The notes below the pieces were generated by a model, which was not told the origin of the DNA, did no database searches, and was given only the letters and a program-made list of their open reading frames with translations. A DNA stretch of 64,000 bases from assembly GCA_038373865.1 (NCBI GenBank), contig JAXGGA010002910.1, positions 1 through 64,000 of the forward strand, given 5' to 3'. Below are positions 45,066 through 58,541 of this stretch, piece by piece. Both the position numbers and the translations under genes were made by a program. This DNA comes from Uloborus plumipes (taxonomy: Eukaryota; Arthropoda; Arachnida; Araneae; Uloboridae). Positions within the stretch are counted from its first letter, which is position 1. Every line of letters starts with the position of its first letter.

Positions 45066-45904
45066 TAATTAGGCACATTGATGCTTAGAGTAAATTATTT
45101 CTTGACTGAAATCAGCTATATGTTTAAGAAGATAGTTCAAATATTGTTAGATAGGTGGAGCTAAAAACTACGACAAAATTTTACCATTTCACTTTGAATC
45201 AATACTTCACTTTGCTCCAAATCCCCCAAAATGTGTTTACAAACTTCAATTTTGTTATTTTCCCTTCATGATACGTATTATACAATGGCGTTTACAGAAA
45301 TCCTAAGCTTCTCCTATGCTTAAAATCATTGCTGCCGGTAGAAATAAGTGGCTTTAATGCGTCTATTTTTAGCAAATCACGTTGTCAACCATCCAAGAGT
45401 ATCTTTCTCTAATCCTATTTCGCGGAAGAAATCCCTCCTAGCAGCAACGGAGCAACTTAATAATATCATTCCACGTTCGACTTAACTTTCTAAATCCGAG
45501 ATAAATGAATTGGGCTTCCGTATACTGCTTACTATAACAGCCATTCTCTCTTTGTCAGCGTATAGCGGAAGGTATAAATCCCTACTCCATGTTGATGAGG
45601 ATGAAGGCTATAATGAGTTATTGATTAGTGGATTGATACAGTGGTGTGATAAATCCATGCTTTGTGTCCATGGTGATGCCTTGTGCGATGGCAATAATTA
45701 CCAATTCTGTGCTTCGTTCTTCTAGAAACAGCAATCATTGGGATTGAGTTATTATCTAGCATTAATGCTGCGGAATAATGCATGTTGTATATTTTGTTAC
45801 AAATCAAGCATTTAAGATACAACCAGAAAGCTTAAAAACATTTTCTATAGTTTTAATCGTCTAAAAGTGTATGCTTTTTTTTTATGGTTACTCAAAAGTA
45901 TTTA
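45066..45904. other. No recognisable gene
   Basis: A 71-codon frame (45510-45725) shows no family resemblance. Confidence 0.35.
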
Positions 45905-46282
45905 CACTGCAATAAAGGAACTGTTGTTTTTACAGTATAATACTGGCAGCCGAGGTTCCAGTTTAAAAACGTAAAATGCGCAATAATAAACTGCAAAACT
46001 AGCAATTTTAGTTTCTTACTTTAGAGTCAGCAATTTTACAATTTATTGCCGTACAATTTAGCTGTATTATACTGTATAAAATATGGTATAATATTGGCAG
46101 CAGATGTTCCAATTTAAAACTAAAATGCACCGTAATAAACTGTAAAATTAGCAATTTTGCAGTTTATTGCTGTAAAGTTAGGAATTTTGCATTTTAGTAT
46201 TGTAAAATTAGCAAATTTTGCAGTTTATTACAATAAAATTAGCTATATTATACTGTAAAAACAACATTCGTTACTTACAGTG
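45905..46282 (+). mobile_element. CACTG-family MITE, copy 4 (two-unit form)
   Basis: It begins CACTGCAATAAAGGAACTGT and ends GTTACTTACAGTG, flanked by TA (45903-45904 and 46283-46284). The block GTATAATACTGGCAGC and its variant GTATAATATTGGCAGC occur twice (about 45938 and 46089), as in copy 2. Length is 378 bp versus 385 bp. Confidence 0.8.
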
Positions 46283-49107
46283 TAAATGTCATCTAACATT
46301 AATTCTATGGCATAATGTATTTTTGATTAGGTGTCAAATCAAGAATTGATAGTATATTCCGAGAGCTTGAAAAATGTCATAAATTTCTTAGTTGCCTAAA
46401 AGTGTATTGTAATATAAAAGGTATTTATTTATCATCTAACATTAATTGTTCTGCATGAAGTATAATATTGTATTACTTTTTAAATCAAAAATTGGTGAAA
46501 AAGTGATTAAAACATTTTCTATTTTTTTCAATTGCCTAAAAGAATTTGTTGGCTTTTTATTGAGCCACTCATTTAAAAAGATTTATTTATCAGCTAATAT
46601 TGGTTCTGCTGCATAAAGTATGTTTTACATGCTGGATTATTTCTGATACAGACGAAAGTTTAACAAATAATGTTCAGTTTTTAATCGCTAAAAATTAATG
46701 TTGAGTTATTATCATGGTCAATCAGTGGTGCTTCTGTTCTTACCAATGCACCGATTAATCGGCCATAATTGGCCACTTCATCGATTAGTAAAAATAAAAA
46801 AAAATGTTCTGATTAATCGGCGGAAAAAAAGGTTTTTAAATATTATTTTTAGAGTATAACTACATCAAGAAACTATGATAAATTGGTTTATCAACAGTAA
46901 AAAATTCAATTTTCTGCAATCCTTACCTAATAGGTAACTCTCACAGCTATATTCATATGACATTATTAGGAATAATTAAATTTCTGAACTTTTAAAGTAG
47001 AATGCAAAAATATGAGTATTTTATTTCATTTGTCGAATGTTTTGAAAAAAAAATGTTAAAAGTAAAATTACTCTTTGTATGTCTTGAACAAGAAATTACG
47101 ATGCATTAATTTTTTAAACAAGTAATAAATCGTTTTGTGTAAATATAAGTAAAGCATGTAGTACGAAAGTGTAGTGAGCAAAAATAAAACAAGTAACTCC
47201 CAAAGAATGAAATATATAAAAAAAAAATCCTCACAGTTGAAAAATTTAATCAAATTATTTTCCTATTTTAAACAAATGATATTTGTTATTGTAATTTATT
47301 AATAAAAATACGAAAATTTGTTCAAACAAATTAGACAAAATTTTAAAATTTTTCACGGTGTTTCATCGTTTTTTTAAAAAACTGTTTACAACATATATTC
47401 CTAGAAATAAAATTGTCCCAATTTATTTTGTTCAGTTGTGATTTGCATCTGCAAAATATACGCAAAAATCTTACTAGTAGGTACAAATAACGAGAAATTA
47501 CGTTGTCTGAACTTGTTTTAGAGTGAATTTTATTTCGCTTTTTTTTCCTTTCCGGTTTTAAAAATAAAAGAGACATTTTTGTAACCTCTTTCCAATCTTT
47601 ACTATGTTTGTTTCTGTAGCTAATCATACATCTTGTCTTACATTTATCTGTTTTAAGTTTCTTTCCCGTTCTGAAAGTAATTTAAAATTGTGAGGGAGTA
47701 CTTTATTTCAAGTGAGACGAACAATATTTTAGTTTTCCTTTTACAGAAACGGCTGCATTAAATTTTTACTCGAAGTTGGCATATTTTTTCAAGTTATTGA
47801 AAAGTTTATAAATTGGCAATTGGTTCTTAAAAATTAGCAAATCAATTTAAGGGGAGGTGGACAAGGGTTCGTCTCTTTGAAATTAAGTGCAGAAAGTGCA
47901 TAGTTCTCAGAAAACTGAGAAAAGCTTTTTTAGAGAATGCTCTCTACGCTACTATGGCAACACTTGCTTTATTTACCCAAAGCATTCCTCATAAAAGGGG
48001 CAAAATAAAGAAAGGCATTTCATTTAGCCTTTCTCCGCCCACATAGGCCTCATTACTTACTCGATGAAAATTCTTCGGCATCACCTTTAGCAACAGCGAT
48101 GCTGCATACTTCGACTCATAAAGGTGTGGCTTCCTGCAAGCACCGCTACATTTTCCTATCCAGTATTACCGGCAATGATTTGGCAACGGCTCGTACCTCA
48201 TCGTTCCTCAGGGTGTTGCTATGACGACGCATCTGTAATCGGAATGGAGGACGTTGTCGTAAAAGAGGGATTGAGTCGTTTTATGGGATATGCATACGTA
48301 AGAGAAGGGAGGGGGGGATCTGATAGTGTGTTGTCCGTATCAGCAGACATTTTGAAGCGTAATTTGTAAAAATTTTATGTTCGTCTGAGGTGATTTAGAA
48401 AATTTTTATTTGAAAAAATCTATTTGAACTCAAATTTTCTGCGATTTTATATTTGGAACAGCTCCTAATGCCTTTCCTGTCTTTTATGGGCACATTTCTA
48501 AAAGTAAATGCCCGAAAAATTGCTCCCATTTATTCCAAGATTTACGTCAAAATTCATAATTTTCTTTTATAAAAAATAAGGAAAAGAACATCGTCACAAG
48601 GGTATTATAATTTACGAAGCTTCAGACTTTATTTCTTTCGATCTTTCGTTTTTAAATGTCCATACATACAATCTTGCATGATGGTTGACAAAGTAATCAC
48701 ATGTTATTACAAATTTAGTCTGAGTGTGCGTTGATAAAACGCTTCACAAGGTAGAAGATTTAATTGGTTGAAATATTTGTGACATAAATTAACATTAAAA
48801 TAAGTTATCATTGGTGTTTTCACCACTTCCATATGCAGTCGATAAAAATATAGACCTAAAAGTAAGTCACCTAACACGAAGCTCAAAAGCAAATTGCTGA
48901 ATGAAAAAATCAAAAGTAAATTGATGAATATAAAGCATTTTGAAGTAATTAATTTATTTCTGTTATAAAAAAAGTCTCCTATTGGTCAAACAAAATCACG
49001 TTTCATATAAAGTTTAAATTTTTATTCAAATGCTGAGGGTTAAAAAATCGACCAAATAAGATAAAAAAAAAAGTAAAGTAGTATAAAGTAAAAAAAAAAA
49101 AAAAAAA
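46283..49107. other. No recognisable gene; one possible transposon scar
   Basis: At 46750-46822, CCGATTAATCGGCC and TGATTAATCGGCGG flank a short segment and may be a remnant of an inverted-repeat element. About 48060-48330 is less AT-rich and has an 81-codon frame (48124-48369) unlike any protein I know. The remainder is AT-rich without features. Confidence 0.35.
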
Positions 49108-49113
49108 CACACG

Positions 49114-50438
49114 GGTCATTCCACGTCAAGTGATCCAAAATCTGAGAAAAATTTTACCCTACATTTTTGTATTTCTTTCACATTTGGCTCATCAATTGTA
49201 CCCCTTGAGGTAATCAAAAGTCTCAATTTTTGGATTTTTATCTCTATTATTTTTTGATTTATGAGACTTTGAACTTTGAAAAAACCCTCGCTTTTCCATG
49301 GATAAGGGTACATAAAAGGGACCATAACTCGGCACCAAATATAGATAGAACGATTTGGTAAATGGAATTTTAAAGTACGTTAGTTGCCGCTTAGTTAGAT
49401 ATGCAACATGACTAATTTGATAAAAAATTTCTTTTTCAAAAAATGAAATTTAAATTTCAAATTTAAATTTCTCAAAAAACATATAATGAATTTTTTTGAA
49501 AAAATTCTCAAAAATTCTTGTGTATTTTATCTATGTTTGTTCAAATTTTTTGATTGGGATCTCAATGGGATCATATTTTTTTGAATTTTTGAATAAAACT
49601 GTACAGGAAAAAAATGATATTTTTTAGATTCTATTTATTGAAATACTAAGTTCTCTTGCTCGTGATGGTCTAAAAAGTAGTAAACAAACATGAATATGTT
49701 TAAAGTGAGCTGGCATGAGCTTATAGATTTGTCAGGTTCACCCCCCTACTCCTTTCTCCCCCGCACAACCACTCTTTTTTAATTCAAAACTGTTCAAAAT
49801 GTTTAAAAAAAAATAATAACTCTTTGATACAAAATGAATAGTAAACTTATTTAAAGTGGGGAAATGGGTTTCCTTATAACTAGATGAAGTATCCCCCTCC
49901 CCACCCAAATATACTATTCACACTATACTAATATGACGTCTAACCTGGGGATTGAGTTGAGGATTATTTTCACCCTAACATTGTTTTTCAGACGAAGTGT
50001 TTCTTTTCGATCCGAACTTCAAAGTGTACTTCCATTCAATATCTGAAATTTAAAATTTTTTTGAAAAAAATTCATTATATGTTTTTTGAGAAATTTAAAT
50101 TTGAAATTTAAATTTCATTTTTTGAAAAAGAAAATTTTTATCAAATTAGTCATGTTGCATATCAGATTAAGCGGCAACTAACGTACTTTAAAATGCCATT
50201 TACCAAATCGTTCTATCTATATTTGGTGCCGAGTTATGGTCCCTTTTATGTACCCTTATCCATGGAAAAACGAGGGTTTTTCCAAAGTTCAAAGTCTCAT
50301 AAATAAAAAAATAATAGAGATAAAAATCCAAAAATTGAGACTTTTGATTAACTCAAGGGGTACAATTGATGAGCCAAATGTGAAAGAAAAACAAAAATGT
50401 AAGGTAAAAAACGTTGGATCACTTGACATGGAATGACC
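49114..50438. mobile_element. Foldback element of the GTCATTCC family, copy 1, with 6-bp target duplication
   Basis: The ends GGTCATTCCACGTCAAGTGA and the inverse of GGTCATTCCATGTCAAGTGA are flanked by CACACG on both sides (49108-49113 and 50439-50444). Arms of about 400 bp pair, for example CATGGATAAGGGTACATAAA (49297-49316) with its inverse at about 50244-50263. A spacer of about 530 bp is unpaired. Short frames in the arms mirror one another. A second family member with a different 6-bp duplication lies at 60018-62827. Confidence 0.85.
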
Positions 50439-50444
50439 CACACG

Positions 50445-50886
<442 letters not shown>

Positions 50887-50926
50887 CAGTAGTGGTAGTA
50901 TTTATTATTATTATTTATATTATGAA

Positions 50927-51628
50927 CCCATTTATGCCCAAGTTTTTTTTAACATTTTTTTTTTTTCAATTTTTATCTACTTAAAATTCTTACTTGGAAT
51001 GATTTACATACATTTTAGGCTTAAAATAGTTCGCCGTTGCCATATTTATTAAGTTATTTAACGTCCTGTTTATGGGATATTTAGCAGATATGTGAGCAAA
51101 ATATGACCTTACTCAAGGCCGTCATTTCAAATTTTTCCTTAGGGGGGGGGGAGACAAAGGGTCCAAACACAATGCAATTTCATCGAAAAACATAAAAAAA
51201 CAATCCCACTTAGATATAAATACATTCATTTTTCAAAGTTGCCCCCCCCCCCCCTGCTCCCCCTAAATGACGGGCCTGACCTTACTTGACTTTTGCAAAG
51301 TAGCATTACCGAAGGTATCTGTGATCAATTTTAAGCAAATCATTTTAAAATAGTTTAATTTTATGAAAAATAAGTTCCAAAAAAAAAAAAAAAAAACCAC
51401 TTACTTTCTGTGGCTACTCATGCTGGATCGTTGCTTGACTGATTTGTCTGAAGATAGTTGTCAATAAATAAACTCTGATGTCCAACTAGCGGCTCTATCT
51501 GGTTTTCTCAAGAAGAAGGGCAATTTAACTTGTGACAAACAGCTTTAGTAAAATGATGTACCCATTACAGGTTTTTGCATGCAGTAACTAACAAGCGTCT
51601 CATTTTTAGGCTACTGGGCATAAATGGG
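50927..51628. mobile_element. piggyBac-style element with CCCATTTATGCCCA ends
   Basis: CCCATTTATGCCCA at the left and TGGGCATAAATGGG at the right are perfect inverse repeats of 14 bp. The flanks are TGAA and TTAG, so the TTAA duplication expected from the related 123-638 element would have to be degraded at one base on each side. TTA microsatellite lies on both sides, suggesting insertion within or next to an array. It is itself interrupted at 51116-51277. No transposase frame. Confidence 0.65.
51116..51277. mobile_element. GTCATTT-ended short element, copy 2, nested
   Basis: The left end is AGGCCGTCATTTCAAATTTT. The right end is the inverse of AGGCCCGTCATTTAGGGGGA. GACCTTACT (9 bp) is present on both sides (51105-51113 and 51278-51286). 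It shares G-tract, ACAAAGGGTCCAAACACAAT and CCCCCTAAATGACGGG with the copy at 31246-31447. Confidence 0.75.
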
Positions 51629-51632
51629 TTAG

Positions 51633-51636
<4 letters not shown>

Positions 51637-51728
<92 letters not shown>
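51637..51728. repeat. TTA microsatellite
   Basis: A continuation of the TTA array on the right of the inserted element. Confidence 0.95.
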
Positions 51729-51730
<2 letters not shown>

Positions 51731-51855
51731 CATAATTATTAGTATTAGTATTATTTATTATCATTTAGTATTTATCATAATTATTAGTATTAGTATTATT
51801 TATTATCATTTAGTATTTATCATAATTATTAGTATTAATATTATTTATTATTATT
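51731..51855. repeat. 45-bp tandem repeat, nearly three units
   Basis: CATAATTATTAGTATTAGTA starts at 51731, 51776 and (one mismatch) 51821. It was probably derived from the adjacent array. Confidence 0.9.
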
Positions 51856-54665
51856 ATTACTAGTAGCATTATTATTAGGACGAGGAGGAGGAGTAGGATC
51901 ACCATTTTCATTATCAACATCGCCCCCCACCACCATCGTCATTATCATCGTTGTCCTTTTTTTTTGTTGTTATTGTTTCTTGTCGTGTTTGCTTGTATTT
52001 ACATAATTCACTTGAAAACAGTGCAAGTCGGTTTTAATAATTTTTTGAATAATGTTATAGAAATGTATTAAAAAGATATTTCTGACGGATGTTTCAGTTT
52101 TTCCGTGTGAATAAATGCAGAAGTGATACCGAAGTTAACAAAAACTTCAATTGTTTTAAATTTTAATTACATATGGTATAAATATTAATAAAATGCTACT
52201 TATATTGCTTTTTATTAGAATTTTTTTCCGCTAAATGTTAAGGTTACTAAAAACCCAGTAAGCATTATTTTAAGATTGTAAATTCAAGCAGAAACTGTTT
52301 CTTTTAAACTGCATAATTTTCCAACAAAACTGCCATTACGCCTTTAAACAAAACAACATTTTTCTCTACACATAATTTAAGAGTTTCAAATGAGTGGAAA
52401 TCGCTGAAAAACTGAAAGACCATCATAGTACAGCACTAAAGTTGAGCATCGTCCCTGGCCATGAAATGAGCTTAAATATATTTAAAGAAAAAGTACAGTT
52501 TCTGAACCATAGAAATCCGCACAAATAATCAATGATTGCTAATGTTCACTTAAAACATTAACTGTTAATGCCTCCGTAAAACTTAAAAGCAGGGAGCATT
52601 AAAAACAATCACTGAAATTAAAAATTAAAGTTTTCTACTAAGTCCATGAAGGAGACATTTTAAATTTTAGATGTGTATGAGCAAAGTGGGGATTTAAGAA
52701 TTACATATTAATGTAAAAATTGCTTAGTGCTAGACAAAATAACGCAACTGTCTTAATTAATGATGAGTTTTGAGCTCGTAAGCTTGCTTCGAACGAAATT
52801 TAATAATCCAAAATGTGCTTCCGGAATGTTTAATGGAATTGGATTCTAGAAACAATCAGTCTAATTAAACATTTACTATCAGAATAAAATGTGAATGGAA
52901 ACAGAGGCAACGAAAATGCTGATACTTCGTCTGTTTGTATCTGTTTTCTCTTTCCGCTAGAATTTTTGAATGAGGTAGCTCGTTGATCTTCCGATTTACG
53001 ATGAAGTAGTTCAAGTACAGGAGGTAATTTTTTTTAGCAAGTGAAAAAAAATGTAATTTACCAATGCAGTTCGTCTTGCAAATTGCAGGATTGTTTAATA
53101 TGTAAATGACAAGAAAAAGTGTAAATAAACAAAATGAAAATTGTTATTCTTGGCAGTTAGGCTGGCAATTTCTGTTTCTCGGAGCCAGACCAGCATAAGG
53201 CCAAAAATGGCGATTTTCATTTTTTTTACTGCATTCTATGTAGAATTTTATTCCGCATCGACTCATGAGAACAATATTTTATAAATGAACTTCCTTCACA
53301 ATTATTTAGCAGCGTTGAAAGAGCACGATTCTCATCTTTTGCTTGCACCTACAAACTTTTTGCGCTCTCCTGAAAAGTAATGCAAGTGGCCTTAATTTAG
53401 TCTGGCAGTCAATTTCAAAATATGCATTCTATTATGCTATTAAAGTAAATATGCTCTCACATAAAAAGGCAGAAAAGAAAGATTAAAGGAATTGCTCTAA
53501 TGCCATAAGAAACGAAATTAGATTTTATTAAAGCTATATTTACTATTACTTAAACTACGGTGCAACGTTGCCATCAATACGGTGCTGGATTTTCTCCTTT
53601 TTTTTCTTTCTTTGATTCCATTTACGCACGGGAGTAAAACTTTATTGCAGTTTTATTTTCCAGTACGTTGTCAAAATTTATAAGGGCCAAAAATTGCTAA
53701 ACACGCATTATCTGCAACAAATAGTTTTTACATCAAAAAGATTTTACTATAACCCTAAAATAAGGGTCAATCGTAAATCAATAGTATCATAAAGATGCGG
53801 AATCTAAAAAGGAAGAGATTCGTGCACGCAAACGAATTTACCGCTTTGCTTATTGTTTGAAAGCAGACTCTAAAGTTTAGAAAAGAACCCCTCTAGATAT
53901 ATTCCTCCACCGTATTTCAACTCCGATAAACGATTATCGATTTTCCAATTTTCATCTTGACGATCAGGTGAAGAATTTTATGGCCCTCGGTATTATAGGG
54001 GTTTCTGAGCAGCGACGGATATTTTGAAATAGTTTACTTGAGGGAGCTATTATGTTATGACTGGTGGAAACAGTTTGCATAAATTTTTCCTCCCTCATAG
54101 AAAATATCTCACAATGAGTTTCATATTTTAGCACACCACACGCAAATGTGCCGTACACAGGGGGAAAATAATTTTCTGGATGAAAATTTTATCTTGGAAG
54201 AATTCTTCGGACGAAAGAAGGCCCTTTTCCACAAAGTTCGTGTTGACATCTGAAGTGAATGGATAGACCAATACACTATTTCAGCTCTTGGGTAAGAATT
54301 TTAGGTATTACAGAAGAATGCTAAATTTAGTTAAAATTCTGCGTTTCAATAACACCAATATCTGATTAGGTGGGATGGAACAAAACCGCGATCATGGTAT
54401 AAATTTTGTGTTACGATTCTTCGTTTTGTGACATATTTTGTGTTTATTTCATAAGAAAAAATCTTACTAAGCTGTTTTACTCAATATATGTTATCACTTA
54501 AAGTGTTTTCTACTTTTTTTCCCTGCGAGTTTATATTCGTCAAGGCTCATTCATACATTTAATTCAAAATTTTTGCTATTGATTTCTGAACTTACAACAT
54601 GGCTTTACTTATACATTTAATGTACCACCAGTTTAATTCGGGGCTTTAAGTAATGTTTCTTAGAT
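51856..54665. other. No recognisable gene
   Basis: About 2.8 kb without supported gene, RNA or repeat. The frames present are short and resemble no family. Confidence 0.4.
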
Positions 54666-54669
54666 TTAA

Positions 54670-55339
54670 GGCTACAGTGGACAAATAAAATTGATTTTTT
54701 TTCAATTATTGATTTATATGTCTAAAACTTTGTGTGCTTGTATTATTGTATATTTACGACATCTAAAAGCATAAAAAAACACAAATTAGTGCAAAAACAA
54801 TGAATATTTTTTTTCAAATTTCAAATTTAAACATTTTTTTAACAAAATTTCAAAATGTTCCAGGCGTCGCAATTTTTTTTTCAAACTTTGAATTTCCACT
54901 TAATTTCCAATCATTAGGCATGGTGGCACAAAACAATGCATTACATGCAATGTTTTATGAGATAGTTTATAAAAGATGGCTGAAAATAAAAATTTTCAGT
55001 TGAAAAAATCATATAAATTTTCATTTTCAGCCAATTTTTTTTAAACTATCACATAAAACATTGCATGTAATGCATTGTTTTGTGCCACCATGCCTAATGA
55101 TTGGAAATTAAGTGGAAATTCAAAGTTTAAAAAAAAATTGCGACGCCTGGAACATTTTGAAATTTTGTTAAAAAAATGTTTAAATTTGAAATTTGAAAAA
55201 AAATATTCATTGTTTTTGCACTAATTTGTGCTTTTTTATGCTTTTAGATGTCGTAAATATACAATAGCACAAGCACACAAAGTTTTAGACATATAAATCA
55301 ATAATTGAAAAAAATCAATTTTATTTGTCCACTGTAGCC
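54670..55339. mobile_element. Near-perfect palindromic MITE with TTAA duplication (670 bp)
   Basis: GGCTACAGTGGACAAATAAA at the left and the inverse at the right are flanked by TTAA (54666-54669 and 55340-55343). The two halves mirror each other to within about 30 bp of the centre (about 55005), with only a few differences; for example CCAGGCGTCGCAATTTTTTT (54862-54881) recurs inverted near 55129-55148. The 67-codon frame inside is not coding. A reading with TA duplication and CAGTGGACAAA ends is also possible, because the flanking bases are palindromic. Confidence 0.85.
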
Positions 55340-55343
55340 TTAA

Positions 55344-55760
55344 GAAGCTATTTTTAAACCTTTTTAAAATATTGGTTGTTATTCATTCATTTCTTGGTTT
55401 GACACATAATTTTACTCAATTTTTTTTCGCATAGTTTGACAACTTTTCGAAAAGTTGTTGTCTCAAGGCTCTTCAACGTGTTAGTTTAGTTGGCTTGGGT
55501 AAAGATAAAATGACGTAAGAACAGAGTAACGCTTTAAAATACAAACATATTTTCTAAACGTTAAAAATGGCAAAAAAAAAAGGCATGCAGATAAAACTAC
55601 AGTGTTTTTATAACACAAACAAATAAATATCACATTTATAATTACTGTAAAAATGCTTGTTTTTGCGAACCGTAAATTTGCGAAACGGAAAACCTCGGTG
55701 AACTTCGAAGATGAAACTTATGTGTGAATTTTAGATGAGCAGAACCGAAAGCTGATTATA
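55344..55760. other. No recognisable feature
   Basis: AT-rich spacer; nothing supported. Confidence 0.4.
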
Positions 55761-55762
55761 TA

Positions 55763-57326
55763 CACTAGGTGGCCAAAAGTATCCGGACACTTTCAAAAAT
55801 TCACATCTTTACATATAGCTCGAGAAATAAGTGGTCAATTGTTCTTTAACTTTAGTCTTACAAAATATAGGCTTCACCGAACATTTCCAAGTTGAAATTA
55901 AATTACTCTTGCATTTGGGGGACGACAAGAAGGGGGGTCGGAAGAAAAACCGCTTTTTGACCACAACTCTTCGAAAATAGCTCGGAATGAGCAATAAATT
56001 TCAGTAATTAATTAGCATACTATGTATAATTACTGTATAAATTTTTATGAACGTACCACTTATACTTCCGAAGATATGAAACATTTTTTAAAAAACGGCA
56101 ATTTTATTTGAAGGGTTTTTGCTCATAACACGCAGAGTTTTTGATCAAACCTTATCAAAACTTCAGGAAAGATGATAAAATACAAGAGAAAGAACATACT
56201 AAAACAGTAAAAAAAAATATTAAAAATTCGATGAGATATGAACGTTAAAAGGAAATAATTTTTCACGGCACATGTGCGAACGACAGAAATTTATAACTAC
56301 AAAAATATTGTAGCCTGGTTTATACTGCATCTTATTAAAAAAGTTCCAGTTGAATATCGTAAAAATTGAAAAAGATATCACCGATCTAGTGAGCTGTAAT
56401 TCATTCATTCGCAGACAATACATAAATGGCGAGGAATTGTCCACAAATAGTGTGGTGACAATCGAGCATTTTTTCAATGTTAAATTGTATACAGTTTGAA
56501 AATTTATATTCGGCATAGAAGTCACATTTCGCCTCTATGCGGCCAAAAAGACCTCATACGTAGGTGGCCAAAAGTATCCGGACACCCCCTGAAACGTTGG
56601 TTTTGAACGATGACGCAGTAACCTTTAATTTAAAAATAGCTTTTTGTGGACAGACCCTCACTATTTATGTATTGTCTGCGAATGAATGAAATACAGCTTA
56701 CTAGATCGCTGATATCTTTTTCTATTTTCATGGTATTCAACTGGAACTTTTTTAATAAGATGCAGTATAAACCAGGCTACAATATTTTTGTAGTTATAAA
56801 TTTCTGTCGTTCGCGCATGCGCCGTGAGAAATTATTTCCTTTTAACGTTCATATCTCATCGGATTTTTAATATATTTTTTTACCGTTTTAGTGTGTTCTT
56901 TCTTTTGTATTTTGTCATCTTTCCTGAAGTTTTGATAAGGTTTGATGAAAAACACGGCGTGTTATTAGCAAAAACCCTTCGAATAAAATTGCCGTTTTTT
57001 GAAAAACGTTTCATATCTTCGGAAGTAAGAGTGGTACGTCCATAAAAATTTGTACAGTAATCATACATAGCATGCTAATTGATTTCTGAAATTTATAGCT
57101 TATTCCGAGCTATTTTCGAAGTGTTGTGGTCAAAAAGCGGTTTTTCTTCCGACCCCCTTCTTGTCGTCCCCCAAATGCAAGAGTAATTTAATTTCAACTT
57201 GGAAATGTTCGGTGAAGCCTATATTTTGTATGACTAAAGTTAAAGAACAATTGACCACTTATTTCTCGAACTATATGTAAAGATGTGAATTTTTGAAAGT
57301 TTCCGGATACTTTTGGCCACCTAGTG
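55763..57326 (-). mobile_element. Foldback mariner-type MITE (CACTAGGTGGCC family), copy 2, 1564 bp
   Basis: Same ends as 32270-33832, TA on both sides (55761-55762 and 57327-57328), and one base different in length. The central third terminus (TAGGTGGCCAAAAGTATCCG, about 56562-56581) faces the opposite way to copy 1, so the element is in reverse orientation. From that internal terminus to the right end is about 0.77 kb, the size of a simple MITE. Frames on both strands are mirrored arms, not genes. Confidence 0.85.
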
Positions 57327-57328
57327 TA

Positions 57329-58498
57329 TGTATATATAATTGAAATATTTCACGAGACTGAAAATTTTTGCGATTATGAAGAACTCGCGAAAATGGCGAA
57401 AACGAAAGTCCTGCAAATGTTCTGTGATAAGAATGACAAAAGTAAGTAAAAATGCCTAACTAACTCTGATAAATAAGACTCAATCATGACATAATAATAT
57501 TTAAACATGACCTTTCAAGTCAATGTTAAGTTTCTACTTAAGCATTAACAGTACTTAACAACTATTTTCATCATCATGGCAAATATTTCTTATACAATTC
57601 AGACACTTTGTCTTTAGGAAAGCAACAAAATGCTATTTAGGAATCTCTTACCCACACCACAAACGCAAACTGAAATTGCCTAAAGCTTTAAACTGCAGCG
57701 AATTCAGCTAAACTACAAGCTATTCCGACGCAACTGAAAAGAAATGGAGAAGAAACGGCTGTTCATGATGGAACTTCCTTGCCATTTCTGTTTAACTTGG
57801 ATTTCTCTCCTTTCCAATCATACTCCCTGGAGAAAACCCCCTGCAAGCAGTAAGAACAAGTCTTGGAACATTCTTACTGAAATATCGAAGATTCTTTCTT
57901 TTTTTTTTTTTTTATTCGCACTTGTGCTGCAGTCTCTCATGATTTTAGGAAATCGAAATTTTCGCTGCAGTCTGTCCCCTCGAAATTGTTTCTCGTGCGG
58001 AAACACTTTCAGCTCCTCTGAAGGTCCTTTATTGAAAAGGGCTGGAAGAAATATCTCAGTATTTGGACCGCTACAAATCATTACTTTGAATTCCAAGAAG
58101 TAAATTGTTTGCCTAGTATCGGGAAAGTTTAGCATCATTGACATGATTTTTTTCTCTGCATAAAAAACGTTAGTGCTGTTTAAAAGAAAGAAAGTGATAT
58201 CATTTGAGCTTGTGTTAAGATTTTGGCTACTGCACGAAATTAAACATGTATCTATATCTATTTATTTATGCAATGAAATTTCGATAAGTCGAAATCACAG
58301 GAAACTACAAATAAATAACTAAAAAAAAAGAAAGAAAGAATTGAGCTATCAAAATGTCGGCTTATTGAAAACAAAAACAAAACTATAAAATAAAATATTG
58401 CCACAGACACTATTGAATATGTAAGTGATAAATTAATATATCACATACATATTCAACATAATGAACGTTTCACATAATTATAAAAGTTCTAGAGTTTG

Positions 58499-58500
<2 letters not shown>
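57329..58500. other. No recognisable gene; one less AT-rich patch
   Basis: 57700-58110 is less AT-rich and has overlapping frames of 119 codons (57744-58103, +) and 108 codons (57818-58144, -). Neither resembles a known protein. A T-run lies at 57899-57913. Confidence 0.35.

Positions 58501-58541
<41 letters not shown>
58501..58541. repeat. TA microsatellite
   Basis: About 20 TA units. Confidence 0.95.

Noticed and set aside
57744..58144. Overlapping 119- and 108-codon frames on opposite strands
   Set aside because: No family resemblance; both span a poly-T/poly-A tract.
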